Assembly: GCA_014904845.1 (NCBI GenBank)
Contig: MU119544.1
Location: 1-49,983 of the forward strand
DNA from: Acephala macrosclerotiorum
Lineage: Eukaryota; Ascomycota; Leotiomycetes; Helotiales; Mollisiaceae
Reading direction: 5' to 3'
DNA: 49,983 nt
The notes below the pieces were generated by a model. That model did not search any database. It was not told the DNA's origin and saw only the letters and a program-made list of their open reading frames with translations. Made by a program: the position numbers and the translations under genes. This document shows, one piece after another, positions 31,941-42,830 of the stretch (position 1 is the stretch's first letter; every line of letters begins with the position of its first letter).

Positions 31941-32806
31941 TCAACGCTTGCTAGTAGAAAAGTAACTAGTCCACCACAGTAATTCAAACTTTGGGCTTTT
32001 GAGGTCGTCTCTGTCCGTTTCATCCAACTCATTCCCCAGTGCTCTCTCGTATATTCGCTTAATGACTGGTTGACACAGGCTTATGGAGCCGAACCAGGCA
32101 GTCCTGTAGAGCGTATAACCGGCAGTTATTCCAGTTGCAGCGATTAAGGACCCCCAAGCCACTTTTGCTCCCGTACTTCTGCCATGCTCTATCAGTTTTA
32201 CCGCAACCGCCCTATAGCTCTCGTTAGCTTTGGAACGCAAAAATTGCCCCGCCTCATGATCAGGAGGCAGGGCTGCTAGGAACAGGAGATAACACACAAA
32301 ATCACAATAATCCCATAGAATGTTGCTAACCCTTTCGATGATTTACTGGACATGTGGTCCAGCAAACCGTTGAGCAGGTCCAGCTCGTTTAGGAGGTTAT
32401 CTCGAGCCGTTTTGAAATCCCATAGGGATCTAGGTACTTGGGCATCGTTCTGCGAAACTGTCAAGAAATCAGCAGAGCCCCGATTGCGAATGCCTACAGC
32501 TGAAAGACTCGTCGTACTGAGATCTAGGGATGCTGATTCTTCAGCTCCTCCTCCCTGCATTACGATCTCGCGATGGTGGAGGTATTGGTCTAAATGAAAG
32601 ATTGCGGATCGCTTGGTCGACTCGAAGTGCCGCCATATATCCCTCTCGTTGAGGGCAGATAGATCTTCTGGTTGCTGGTGCCCCGAAGGCTGGCCATATG
32701 TTCGGTCTGCCGCGTGTACGCGTTGCTGGTCTCGCAACGCGGGGAGGAGCGCTCGTGACTCCTGCTCTTCGGCGTCGTGGCCTTCTAGATCATTTGGGTC
32801 TGACAT
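31941..32806 (-). CDS. orphan coiled-coil/membrane protein, 264 aa
   Basis: Exon 1 runs 32806-32347 and exon 2 32275-31941, joined by a 71-bp intron (GTAAAT...CCTAG) in phase. Without splicing, exon 1 would run 23 codons further, ending in a hydrophobic F-Y-G-I-I-V-I-L-C-V-I. So two products with different C-termini are possible. Exon 1 is polar at first, then helical (D-N-L-L-N-E-L-D-L-L-N-G-L-L). Exon 2 has a likely membrane helix, W-G-S-L-I-A-A-T-G-I-T-A-G-Y-T-L-Y. No family is recognised. It diverges from the glycine-zipper gene, with 577 bp between starts, so the two may share a promoter. Confidence 0.6.
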
Positions 32807-33383
32807 GATGGTCGATGAGAATGATGAAGGAGAAAGTAGTCAGGCTGGAGGGAGTTGCGAGCACATTAAAACACGAGGAAGGGCTGCACAAGGCGTAGTG
32901 TGAGGTGTTCAATAGCGCGGGGTGTTTGAGGCACTAGGCTGGAAATAAATTGCGTTGCCGAAACTTCATAGCCAACCATCTTCGCTTGCCGACAACACGA
33001 AAATTTTTGTCGCCTTTGCAATGTAGAGAAAAAATTCAGAAAACCCTATAGATTACTATATTTGAGCAGAAGATTACGAAGATGTTATTGCCTTCTTTGA
33101 TTTTTGTCGGCGTTGTGATGAAGTTTGACTTGGTGAGGGACGAACTTTTCTTTTGCTTTGTGTAACTGTCTTACTTTTCACTGTGGCGCCTGGCGTTAGG
33201 CATATTCCTCTTGCTTGCATTGGTACTTTCAGCGTGGCAGTGTGCCCATCTATCCGGCGGGCGGAGCCTCTGAGTGAGGCTGGATGGCAAAGCCTTACCA
33301 GAATCAAGCTGGAGTGTTGAGAGAAAGACTTTAACTCCTTCCCCTTTTCACTTCTCACCAGCATAAGGAGGTCGACAATCGAG

Positions 33384-35149
33384 ATGTCATTGCCAAACCG
33401 CGGTAGAGTCACCTTGCGTCTTCAATACTGGCACCAAAGTCCCGTCGGAGAGTCAGCACAGCACCATGTCTTGCTACACGAGTTCATTAGAGATTATCTA
33501 GCCATTCTGGCTAGGGAGACAACGGGAAGGTATCCGTGGAATTCTCAGCTTGTTCGTCTTGAACAAGGCACTAACCGCCCTCGACTCTTTGTTCCAGTTC
33601 AAGTAAGTATGGACTTGATTCCTCAGTTTGCACGTAGCCTGGCCTAAGCCAACACTACACCAGGTCAACCTTGTGCATCGACACTATGCCCCTGACAATG
33701 CCGAAGCCTCATCACAATGCAGAGATTTATGGGCCAAGGTCAAAGCGCTCACTAGCAACGAGGACTTCCGCAATCTTTTTGGCAGCCCGATGATCTCCAT
33801 CAATATATACCCGGTTGGATTGGCAGACCCTTGGGCTGCGGATTACAAGTTCGGAATGGTGGTGCAAAATATGGGCGTTGAAGCCCATCATATCGTTCAT
33901 GTTGCAGAGAATCCACTGGCTTTTCTTGCAGATAGCGCGTGAGTGTCCTCTTCAATGTTAATGTTCGGCGGCTGCAGAATCCCGAGTATTGACATGACGG
34001 CAGAGTACTTGCAGCCGAGATCATTGCCCTTATCGTTAGGTACGCGGCACGAGCTACACAGGGCCCAACAGCTAGTGTGCAGAGATCCGCGCAGGACGAG
34101 CTCCGGAGAGTGGTCCAGATGTCGGAAGACGTTGGGAACACGGTGCGTGCATACGTCAGTTAACGAGATATCTCGCTGAAATCGTTCAGATGCAAAGGGC
34201 TTGGGAGTTATACAAAGACTCCCAAGTGACCGATGAAGACGCGGTTCAACGAATCTCAGAAGCGGCTGTGAAGGCCAGACGTCTGTTCGATCAATCTTAT
34301 GTTGGCGCAGTATCCCGAGTCGACAAAGTTTGTAATAACGACAGTAAGTTGTCCATTGTTATGCTGTCTTGCTATGTAGCTCCGGTTACTAGCAACGCAT
34401 AGAGAACTTGACTGACCCCTTTCAGACCCTACGGGAGAAGAAGTCATGGAAGCCATAGTAGCTGTCCGAAAAATGACGTTACTCTACGCTGGAGTGGCTG
34501 ACGGTTCACGCAATATGGTTGCCTGCCTGAGGAGCAGGAAAAAGAGCACAAATATAAAGATAGGAGCTACAGCAGCAGTTGGTGGTGTGGCTGCTCTTTA
34601 CGCGGCAGCATTTTTCTTCGGCCCTGCTGGATGGGCTGCCGCTGGTATTTTCAGCTGGGTGGCTGCCGCTGGGGCCAGCGGCGGTACGGTTCTTGCAGTG
34701 GGTGGCGCTGTAGGGGGCGCTGCTTCCGTTGGAGCGCTTGGCACCCTGGGTATAAAACCACTTTTGGATGGGGCTAGGTTCGAAAAGGGTAAGCTCTAAA
34801 GCGATTTCAATACCGTCGTGTCACTGACCAATGCCTTTGTGCAGTCGAGCAAGGGAGGCGGGACTTCCAGAAGCCAATGACGAAACTTCAATTCTACTTG
34901 GCAGCCGTGTGGCTGGAGAATATCTGGAAGATGAAATTCCCAAGTATATCGGACCGAGAGAGAGAGCAATACCTGGGAAGCCTTGGAGTGGATCCAATGT
35001 ATTTCGGGGTGAAAAAGTATAAACTGGCTCAACTCAGGGACGCACTTGCGGAGTTCAAGTTGAGACATGCCGAAATGGTGGAGCACTTTAAGCATCTGTA
35101 TAAGGACTTAAGGGTAACAGTCGAAGTTGAGTATCGAGAACCACAGTAA
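33384..35149 (+). CDS. glycine-zipper hydrophobic protein, 484 aa, family unknown
   Basis: Six exons: 33384-33602, 33664-33938, 34004-34142, 34190-34343, 34426-34788, 34845-35149. All five introns (47-82 bp) start GTAAG, GTGAG or GTGCG and restore one frame. Residues 1-165 look like a folded, soluble head (R-L-Q-Y-W-H-Q-S-P and S-I-N-I-Y-P-V-G). Residues 165-280 are long amphipathic helices. About 290-350 is a striking Gly/Ala hydrophobic hairpin (A-A-V-G-G-V-A-A-L-Y-A-A-A, then G-G-A-V-G-G-A-A-S-V-G-A-L-G) with glycine-zipper spacing. The C-terminal 100 residues are charged helices. Such hairpins insert in membranes in several bacterial and eukaryotic effector and channel proteins; that function is inference. 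No signal peptide is seen. Confidence 0.75.
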
Positions 35150-35282
35150 CAACATGAGGGGTAAAGCAATCGGATAACAATTTCTCAGTAAGGAATGATA
35201 TTATTTTTCTTTGGTAACGTTCATTGCTAGGCATTGGATGCGGATAATTTTGTTGATCTAAAATCATTTTTGAATGTGAACG
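35150..35282. other. short gap between convergent gene and NLR relic
   Basis: AT-leaning spacer, no feature seen. Confidence 0.4.
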
Positions 35283-37960
35283 CTTAAGAATACCGATGAG
35301 TGTGATCTCAATGTCCTCCTGGACGTCTGGTTGCGACCTCTATCTCTTGAGTCCCTCATCCTCTTTGACTCTTGCATGAAAATATGCACGAATATCATCA
35401 GCAACAAGGCCGCCCTTAATGGGAATAATGTTGTTATATATGAGCTTATTTACTTACTGCCAATTCAATATGTTCTTCCCCGCGACTTTTAACAAGGAGG
35501 TGGACCTCGGTCAACAGAGTGCCTAGGGGGCATTTCATCCATGACAGCAACCCATTGGTCCAGTCGCTTTTCCCCGTGTAGTATCTATCAAGAGTATCCA
35601 GTACAACCCAGGCGTCACCAAATGGCTCTATCATGCGGGAAAACTCCCGCACAATGAGTCCATCATAGGCCGCCGGCGTCCGTCTTCACCAAGTGAGAAG
35701 AGTGAGTCTAACTGCTTCTGAGAATTCTTCTGCTTGTATTAAAGTTGGCTTATGAGTAAGCAAATCATACTCTCTAGCGACTGCTCGCAGATGTCATTGA
35801 AGTCGAAGTAGAAATAAAGTACAGGTTGAGAGCAGGAATTAGTATTCCATGATGGCGGAGCTGAGAATCAACTTACCACATCCAGGGATACCACGAACCC
35901 ATAGAAATGAACCAGTCTGCTCCTTCCACCTAGTAAATGCGTCGTTATGGAGGAACCACAAGCCTGAGCCTTTCTGGCGTTGCGTTAGCGCTTTATTATG
36001 ATTAGTTGAGGAATCTGTGAGTGAAAACCAGTGTTCGATTTTGTCACGCATGTGACCCCTGCCCAAATTTTTGACGTTAACTTTTGTATCTTTGGTGGTG
36101 ACTCGAATTTCATTCAAAACTTCTTCGACTTGGAGCTTGTCAACCGTATTATTTCTTACGGAAGCTTTGCATTAACTAACTACAAGAAAGAATATTATTG
36201 CTTCTCTTCTCGGCCTCTACCCTGGTAGGCGGGACTTGGCGAAGAAAGTTCCGGGCTATAGCATCCTTTATCAATGAATTTACTAAAGCTATCAAACTAT
36301 AATAAACTGCCGAATTATCTGTATCTTTGGTTTATTAAAATAGTAATATTAAACTTAATAAATTATTATTACAAATTATTATAAAACTTACTTGATTTTT
36401 TTAATAAATAATTTTATTAAACTGTTTATAAAAGATTTATAAAATAGAATTTTAAATTTTTTTTCTATTTACGAGTTTTTTATAAAATAAAAATATATTA
36501 ATTTTTTATTTATAAATATTTTTATAAGCTTTATAAAGCCCTTATAAAAAATGTATAAATTGTATAAAAATATAAATATATTTATTAAAATATATTAAAA
36601 ATTAATAAAAAAAATATTAATAAAAAATTAATAAAAAAATTAATAAAATAATAAATATTATAAAATAAATATTATAAAAAGTAAAAATATAATTATTTTA
36701 TATATTTATAAATTATATAAAACTTTATTTAAAAAATTAAAATATAAAATATCGAATTATTTAATACATTTTCAATTTAATTATATAATTAAACTAGTTT
36801 TAATTCGAAACGATAACGTTAATTTAGTTTTATATTATTATAATACGCGATTTAAATTAAAATTATATATTTATTTTAAATTAAAATTTTAAATATCGAG
36901 TTTTTAAATATTAAACTTTTAAATATTAAATTTTCGAATATTAAAAATCAAAAGTCGATTTTTTTATTATAAAAATAATAATCGGTAAAATATAATAAAA
37001 AAAACATTTAAATTATAAAATAATATTTTAATTAATTAAAATTAAACGTTTTATTTTTAATAATATAAATCAAGTAAATTGCAAAAATATTAAAAATAAA
37101 TATATTTAAAAATAAAACGTTTAAAAATAAAAAGTTTAAAAATAAAAAGTTTAAAAATATTTAATTTGTTTAAAATTAAAATATTATAAATTATTTATAC
37201 AAATTTATTTTTCTTTGGAGCTTTATAAAGCTTTATAAATAAGAGACTATTTTTAGTCTTTTACTTATAAAGAACTTTTAAAAAAAAACTCTACCCAGAC
37301 CCATCCCATGGAATGGGGTTGGAATGGGGCTTCACGCTTTATAGTGTTTTTCCGAGCAGCTTAAACTCCACTTCGATATACCCTGTCGCTACTTGAGTCT
37401 AATTGCTTGTAATTCTTCCGCAGCCTTGGCCTCTTCTCGAAAATGCTTGTGATAGCTTCTTCAAGCCAATGGCTCTCGATCTCATACTGGGCCTTGAATC
37501 CATTCACAGCGGCCCGCAGGAAAATCAGCGGCTGGTTCAAGAACCCAATTAGTCGGAAGCTCTAATCTTGTATCGTTTTGCCAAAATCATACTAGAACAC
37601 ATCACCCTTGCCATCGCGAGGAGCGTTGACAACGGTATCGCCTAGACGAATGTCATGCTTTCGACTTAGTGCACTGCTACCGATGCCGACCATTAGACTG
37701 ATTCTAGCTTTAGGGAAGCTATGTAACATATCTCTTGCGACGCTTGCTGTAGAGGCTAGCCGTATTCCCCGTCTGACATGACAGCGATGACAATAATGTG
37801 TTTCCAAATCTTGTCTAATGTATAATCGTTGTTGTCGTTAAGTGATACATTTCCGGCCCTTCGTGCTTTTCGTCAAGAAAAGCCTACGCGGCGACGTACT
37901 CTGTACTTATGGCGCAGATACAGTCGACGGCGTAGTCGTTAGGGTTCGGCGTGCTCGCTC
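35283..37960 (-). pseudogene. PNP-NACHT NLR-like gene, decayed and interrupted
   Basis: On the minus strand the order is that of a fungal NLR. The nucleosidase-like PNP_UDP domain comes first (37960-37330): C-A-I-S-T-E-Y-V-A-A, L-M-V-G-I-G, K-H-D-I-R-L-G-D, D-F-G-K-T-I-Q-D. After an AT-rich block the NACHT domain follows: W-V-R-G-I-P-G-C-G-K (Walker A at about 35870-35900), then F-Y-F-D-F-N-D in shifted frames. Next are W-V-V-L-D-T-L-D (Walker B) and T-E-V-H-L-L-V-K-S-R; then D-I-R-A-Y-F-H-A-R-V to about 35283. There are several frameshifts. In-frame stops lie at 37884-37886, 37592-37594, 37562-37564 (Gln positions) and 35340-35342 (a Trp position). No C-terminal repeats are left. Intact relatives act in non-self recognition. 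Confidence 0.85.
36240..37290. repeat. AT-rich, RIP-like block inside the NLR relic
   Basis: About 1 kb almost entirely of A and T with runs of TTAAA, ATTAA and TATAAA and scarcely any CA or TG. It lies between the PNP and NACHT parts. It is probably a mutated transposon or linker that has lost all coding content. An imperfect palindrome (37231-37273) sits at its right end. Confidence 0.75.
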
Positions 37961-38231
37961 ACGGAGCAATGGGTGGATGGCCGGTCGGACGTGAAAGTCT
38001 ATTCGGCTCGGATCAACTAGTACTGGTCGGGTTTACTTGTCGGGGGATGGGTTTCCCACTAAGGATTCGATCGCCACAGCGCCATAGAAATAAAGCCAAC
38101 TGCTCATTATCACTGATAGATGAATCCCAGCAAAGGTGAAGACCGATGTGTACTCCTGTTGGGCCACAAGGAATAGATGTAGGAAATGTGAAGAATTCGA
38201 ACCCCGGTCTCGCAAGGTGATTTCAACTCAG

Positions 38232-38609
38232 CTGCGCATTCAACTTCGAGGAATTTGGTAATCGGCAATTGGGGCAAACTCTCAAACTCAAACTCAAAAA
38301 GGAAGGGCTCGAAACATCGGAGGAAGCCAGGTATGTCGCCATCGGACACCTCGGGCAGGCTCGCAATCAGCCCAATTTTGGCAATGCTGGCGATTTCGAG
38401 AACTTGATCTCTCATGCGAAAGCTATGATGAGATGAAAGAACGGGAGCGCTGGCGCGAGGATTTGGGGATTTGTGCCTCGAATGCCCACCTTGGTAGACA
38501 AGAGGCGGAAGAGAAGCTATGCAAAGCTAGAGAAAAGGGAGACAGGAAGAGGAAAGAGGAAGCTCAGGCCCAAAAGAAGTTTAGAGATGTGGGTGTTTGT
38601 GCTGTATGA
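38232..38609 (+). CDS. partial orphan gene, two exons visible
   Basis: An exon starting at a TCAACTCAG acceptor (38231) reads F-N-F-E-E-F-G-N-R-Q-L-G-Q-T-L-K to 38330. It joins, across a 92-bp intron with a strong GTATGT donor, an exon at 38423-38609 reading Y-D-E-M-K-E-R-E-R-W-R-E-D-L and a Lys/Arg/Glu-rich helix, ending V-G-V-C-A-V. The join restores one frame. The 5' exon or exons and the start codon were not found, so it may be a fragment. No family is recognised. The gap 38610-39050 after it holds only the 3' flank of the Argonaute gene. Confidence 0.4.
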
Positions 38610-39050
38610 TTTCAATGTATTAATCAGAACATGAGATACTGATGTGCGGGGGGTAGTTATTTCATTTCAAACTCTAAGCTAGGAGTGTGGGGCGTTTTGA
38701 GTGAGCGGAGATGCAGTCTGTCATTTGTTAATGCCTCCGGGATTTCATGAAATTGCATCAACGGTTATTAAATGAATCTGGGTTCTGATATCATTCTGTC
38801 TTGCGTATTCAAGCCAAATGAGCATTAAGAGTGGGGAACAAATCATCAAATGGAATTTCAAGCTGCTAGCTACTGCTAAATATAAGCATTTTTAACTTTT
38901 TCTATAACCGTAAATGTACCCTAATCTATAGGAAACAGAGCATTGGGTCTTGTGGAGGTGTATAGAGAGAAGTTTTAAAATCAGAACACAATAATATAAC
39001 CCAGAGAGCCTACTCGTACCCAAATATCAACATGCATCCACCTTTCCGCG

Positions 39051-42000
39051 TTAGATGTAGAACATCGCATCGCGCACATTCTCGTGTATTCGTACGTCAT
39101 TCGGATCTGCTACTTGTCCACCTCCGCCACCTGCTCCTGATACCACGCTGCCCGCTGGTGTGGCTCCGGGTGTGGCATCATATAGCTTGCTTAAATAGCA
39201 CCTAGCCCTTTCACAAACGAGATCCGCGTAATAGGCAGCGGGGCAAATACTAACGGCCTTAGTAGCGCGACCGAATAGGTAGCACATATTGTGCGTCAAG
39301 TCCTCGAGGACATCGGCGGCGTTCTGGAAGGGAGGTTGCGCCTTCCGGCTCAGGAAGATCTCATCTAGGACTGTGTGATAGTGCGCAGGACGTGCGGTTC
39401 CTTGGAGGGCAGTATGAGCTTGGAGGAAGAAGTCCCAATTCCGAGCTTCCGTGACACCCCGGTCGACAACGGTGCCATTCTGAGGATTCGAGGAGCGGTC
39501 TGCGTCTTCTTTCCTAGTTGGATAAAACCGAGTGTTGTGGCGTTTGCCAACAATGATGATGGACATTCGGGGAAGCCCCTTCTTGGAATCGCTTGGTGGG
39601 TAGAGTTCTTTGCACGCCTTTCTGAGGAGAGGTAGCTCTTGGTCAAGAACGATTTCGTATTGCCCTTCGGACACTCCATCACGGTAGATCAAGATGTTTT
39701 CGGGGTAAGTTCCCTTATTCTTGGTCGCCCACAGACGAAGGCGTGACTTGAGCATACTGTCCAGGCCAGAGACCATCTCTTGTTTCGGGGTCTGGATTTG
39801 GAGGTCTGCTGGCCATTGTCCGAGCCATTTGTCTACAGAAGCCACGATTCCTGCGACGCTTGGAGTGTTCGATGCCGAGCCAGGTGAAGGGTGGGTAACG
39901 TCGATACCCACGACCATGGTCTTCCCTTCCGCGATAATGCCGATCTTGTTATTATCCAAGTACTGGTTTCGTCCGCCGAGTTTGAGGTTGAACTTAAGCG
40001 CAACATTAGCGTGATACTGGTCGTTGGCCTTTGCAAATTTCGGGGCTAGGGTGCAGACGTTGAGAAGCCCCTTTTTGACATCGCACACGAACTTGACGCG
40101 GTTGTAAATGGATGAATCAATATGAGGTATGATGACAAGAACCAACTTTGGCGGAGGGTTGGTGGGATGGCTGACGAATCTATGGAAAGCTGCATCAATA
40201 TCCGCGTCAACATTGCTAGGGTTCAAGCTAATGCGCAGACCAGGGGTGTAATTATCTACGTCGACGCCGAGTCTTCTCAGTTTCTGTTGGAGTGCGTTCA
40301 ACGTGACACCTAACTCCTGCGCATTTCTCCATGCGTCGGGCGACCTCGGCGACGATATGAGGAGGTATGTCCAAGAAGAAAGCTTCGATCTTGTCGAAAA
40401 TTCAACCTCTTGCATATTCCAGCTGGCAGATCGAGTCTGGGCGGGTTTGCCATCTTTGTATCGAACATTAGGTCCCGTCAAGACCCGGCCAGGGACGGCG
40501 ATAAGCTTAGGCATTACAGCGATGTCAAACTCAGCCTGACAAGGTAAGTGTTCCCTCTCAATACCAACGCAGGTCAACTCACAAGTGTAGAATTTACCGG
40601 TGGTTCTATGCCAAGAAGTCGAGCGCCATTGGTGACAATTGATCGAGCATTTGTAGCCGGCCTGCGCACTGCAAATCGTATCATTTGTTGCGTTTGACCT
40701 GGAGTTAGCTTCGCACCGCTGGCCTGGCCAGGTAAAACAACGCAGACATCTGGAGGCAAATACGAAGGGTTCTGCCGGGTTCCGACATTGACAACAGGCA
40801 TGCTGGGATCTGTCACAGTGATGCCGTGGGCTGGTAGATGCGTTAACCATGGTTTCAGATCCACAGGGATAGGCGGACACCTTACTTCGTTGGAAGAAGT
40901 CATAGACGCTGATATAGCCGCCGCCAGCTGGTTCAGGTCCTTCTTTGACAGGCTTCTTGCCCTTCTTACCTTTCTTTCCAGCAGAACTTTGCTGAGTTCC
41001 ACTCGATTGGAACGTACTTGGTTGTTCTCTTGGACTGCCGAGGTGAAATTTTACCTCTTTCGAGCCGGCAGCAAACTTGGGCACGATGGGAGGGTGCTGT
41101 AACCCATGGCCATCTCCAGGCATTGCCAGACCCGTGATAAGCTTTATTCTGGGTATTTCGCGACCTTCTTTATTCGTCTTGATAATGTGTGTCAACCGGA
41201 CGCGCAGTTTCGTCAAAAAAGTGGCAAGTTTGGCCATGTTTCGGTCGTTGTGACTTAAGTATGCAGATATTAACGGGCCAAGGAGACCTTCTTCGTAGCA
41301 TGCCACATGTTTCACCTGGACGTTTAGTAGGATACGGCAGGTAGCAGACCGAACGCTGACGAAAAATCCTCTGATGGCCTGAAGCCCTCCTCCAAGACTC
41401 ATCGTCTCAGATGCAGCTGGGGCTAGTTCGAAGTGCTTATTTGCACCCACAGAGAATATGTTGGAGGCGGACTTTGGATAGTGTCCCATGACGATGTTGA
41501 GCGCTTGGATGATCTCGTCCTTGGATCCAAATAGGGCGCTTGCATGGCTGGAAGTTAGATAGTCCATGAGCTCAGAAACTGCGAGTGTACCTGTGCTTTG
41601 GAGACGCAACCTATAGGTTTTGGCATTTGGTGAGGGTTCGTCTTCGTCTTCCGATCTGTACCGCACAAGGTATCCGTCTTCATCGATAGGGAGCTCCGAT
41701 CTACAAATCAAGTTTGACTTGTAGTCTGTTGCAATACCGTACTTGTGTTCAGAGAAGTGTTCTTCAATAAGGAGCTCGATGACCCTCTTCGTTTTTTTGC
41801 CAGTCGGTACTCTTCCGACTCCATCGTCCACGGGTATGATCTCGATGCTGTAGCGAAACAATATCAAGTCCTTGTGCGTTACCATCTCAAAGTAATTCGC
41901 CCACAAAACTACCTCCTTCCCTTGTGTTCCGTAACCAGGCCTTTGAGGCAAACGCGTTTCGAGAATGGGTTTCTGAGGTGCACTACCCTTGAGCTGGAGA

Positions 42001-42309
42001 GGTCTTACAGTCTCATTCTCGATCTTTCGCACTTGGGCATTATGTTGGGGATGCTCGCCAGGGCCGTGGCTGGGGAAACGTCAGCCGGTGTCAGTGGCTA
42101 CATTTGATCAATAGAGCTGCTCACGAGAATACCTCAGCTTCTGCAGGACCACCACGGCCGCCTCGTCCAAATCCGCCGCGAGAACCTCGACCACCCCGAC
42201 TTTCAAAGCTCGCGACCTGAAACTGAGAGCCACGACCACGACCACGATCGCTTGGAGGTCTGTCTCCACGTCCGCGACCACGGCCAGGTTGGAATTGCTG
42301 TTCAGACAT
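39051..42309 (-). CDS. Argonaute (QDE-2-like), 1033 aa
   Basis: Exons 42309-42125, 42069-40886, 40830-40583 and 40535-39051 join in phase (GTGAGC, GTAAGG and GTGAGT donors). The first codes an R-G-G-rich tail. ArgoN and linker domains follow (V-V-L-W-A-N-Y-F-E-M). PAZ begins at the splice-restored D-F-F-Q-R-T-H-G-I-T-V and runs on through P-V-V-N-V-G. Mid and PIWI fill the rest. The slicer residues are kept: Asp in V-G-I-D-V-T-H-P (about 751), Glu in P-K-Q-E-M-V (about 792), Asp in I-Y-R-D-G-V-S-E-G-Q (about 825) and His in A-H-Y-H-T-V (about 924). It should bind small RNAs and cleave targets, as in quelling or viral and transposon silencing. The second intron does not contain a stop in the upstream frame, so naive gene calls may keep it. 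Confidence 0.95.
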
Positions 42310-42529
42310 TATGCAAGAGCAGGCCGAAATTAAAGCTACACACGTATGTCTGATCAAATTAATTTATCATTTGCGCTGGAGACGAGGCTCGTTCTTAACC
42401 CTGCGTTGACTTTACGTTATTGTGGATTCTCTTTTTGGCTGGCGCCTTGACTTAGCGTGGCGGACGACAATTGGCCTAATCGCTCAGCAATTATCATAGC
42501 GACGTATTCTTTTATACTAGTTGAATGTA

Positions 42530-42660
42530 TAAGTGCGCGTTAAACCGAGTTTTTTATATATTTTAATATTAATATTAATTTAATTTAATATATATATATA
42601 TAAATAAAATATAATTTTAATTAAATCGAATTAAGCTATTATTACTACATCGCTAGATAC
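42530..42660. repeat. short AT-rich block upstream of the Argonaute gene
   Basis: A run of TTAATATTAATT and ATATATATATA in the divergent promoter between the Argonaute and F-box-like genes; RIP-like, without coding content. Confidence 0.5.
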
Positions 42661-42830
42661 TCTAGCATAGAACTTGCAATATTTTATTTTCCTAATATAT
42701 TAGGCTTCACAAAGTGTGCCCCGCATTCTCTACCTAAACCTCCATCGACAACTAGACCTCCGTCGATAACCAAACAATTCTCTACATCAAGCTTTACATT
42801 GCCGTAACTAGGTCGTTTCACGCCCCAGAC

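Noticed and set aside
33074..33412. Minus-strand 112-codon frame with a basic C-terminus
   Set aside because: Overlaps the start of the well-supported glycine-zipper gene and lies in its promoter; no family pattern.
35860..35880. GTAAGT at the Walker A motif of the NLR relic read as an intron donor
   Set aside because: The only nearby acceptor would make a 16-nt intron; reading through gives the expected Lys-x-I-L-S-S sequence.
38185..38245. tRNA-like T-loop (GGTTCGAAT on the minus strand)
   Set aside because: The stems around the loop do not pair and no acceptor, D or anticodon arm can be formed.
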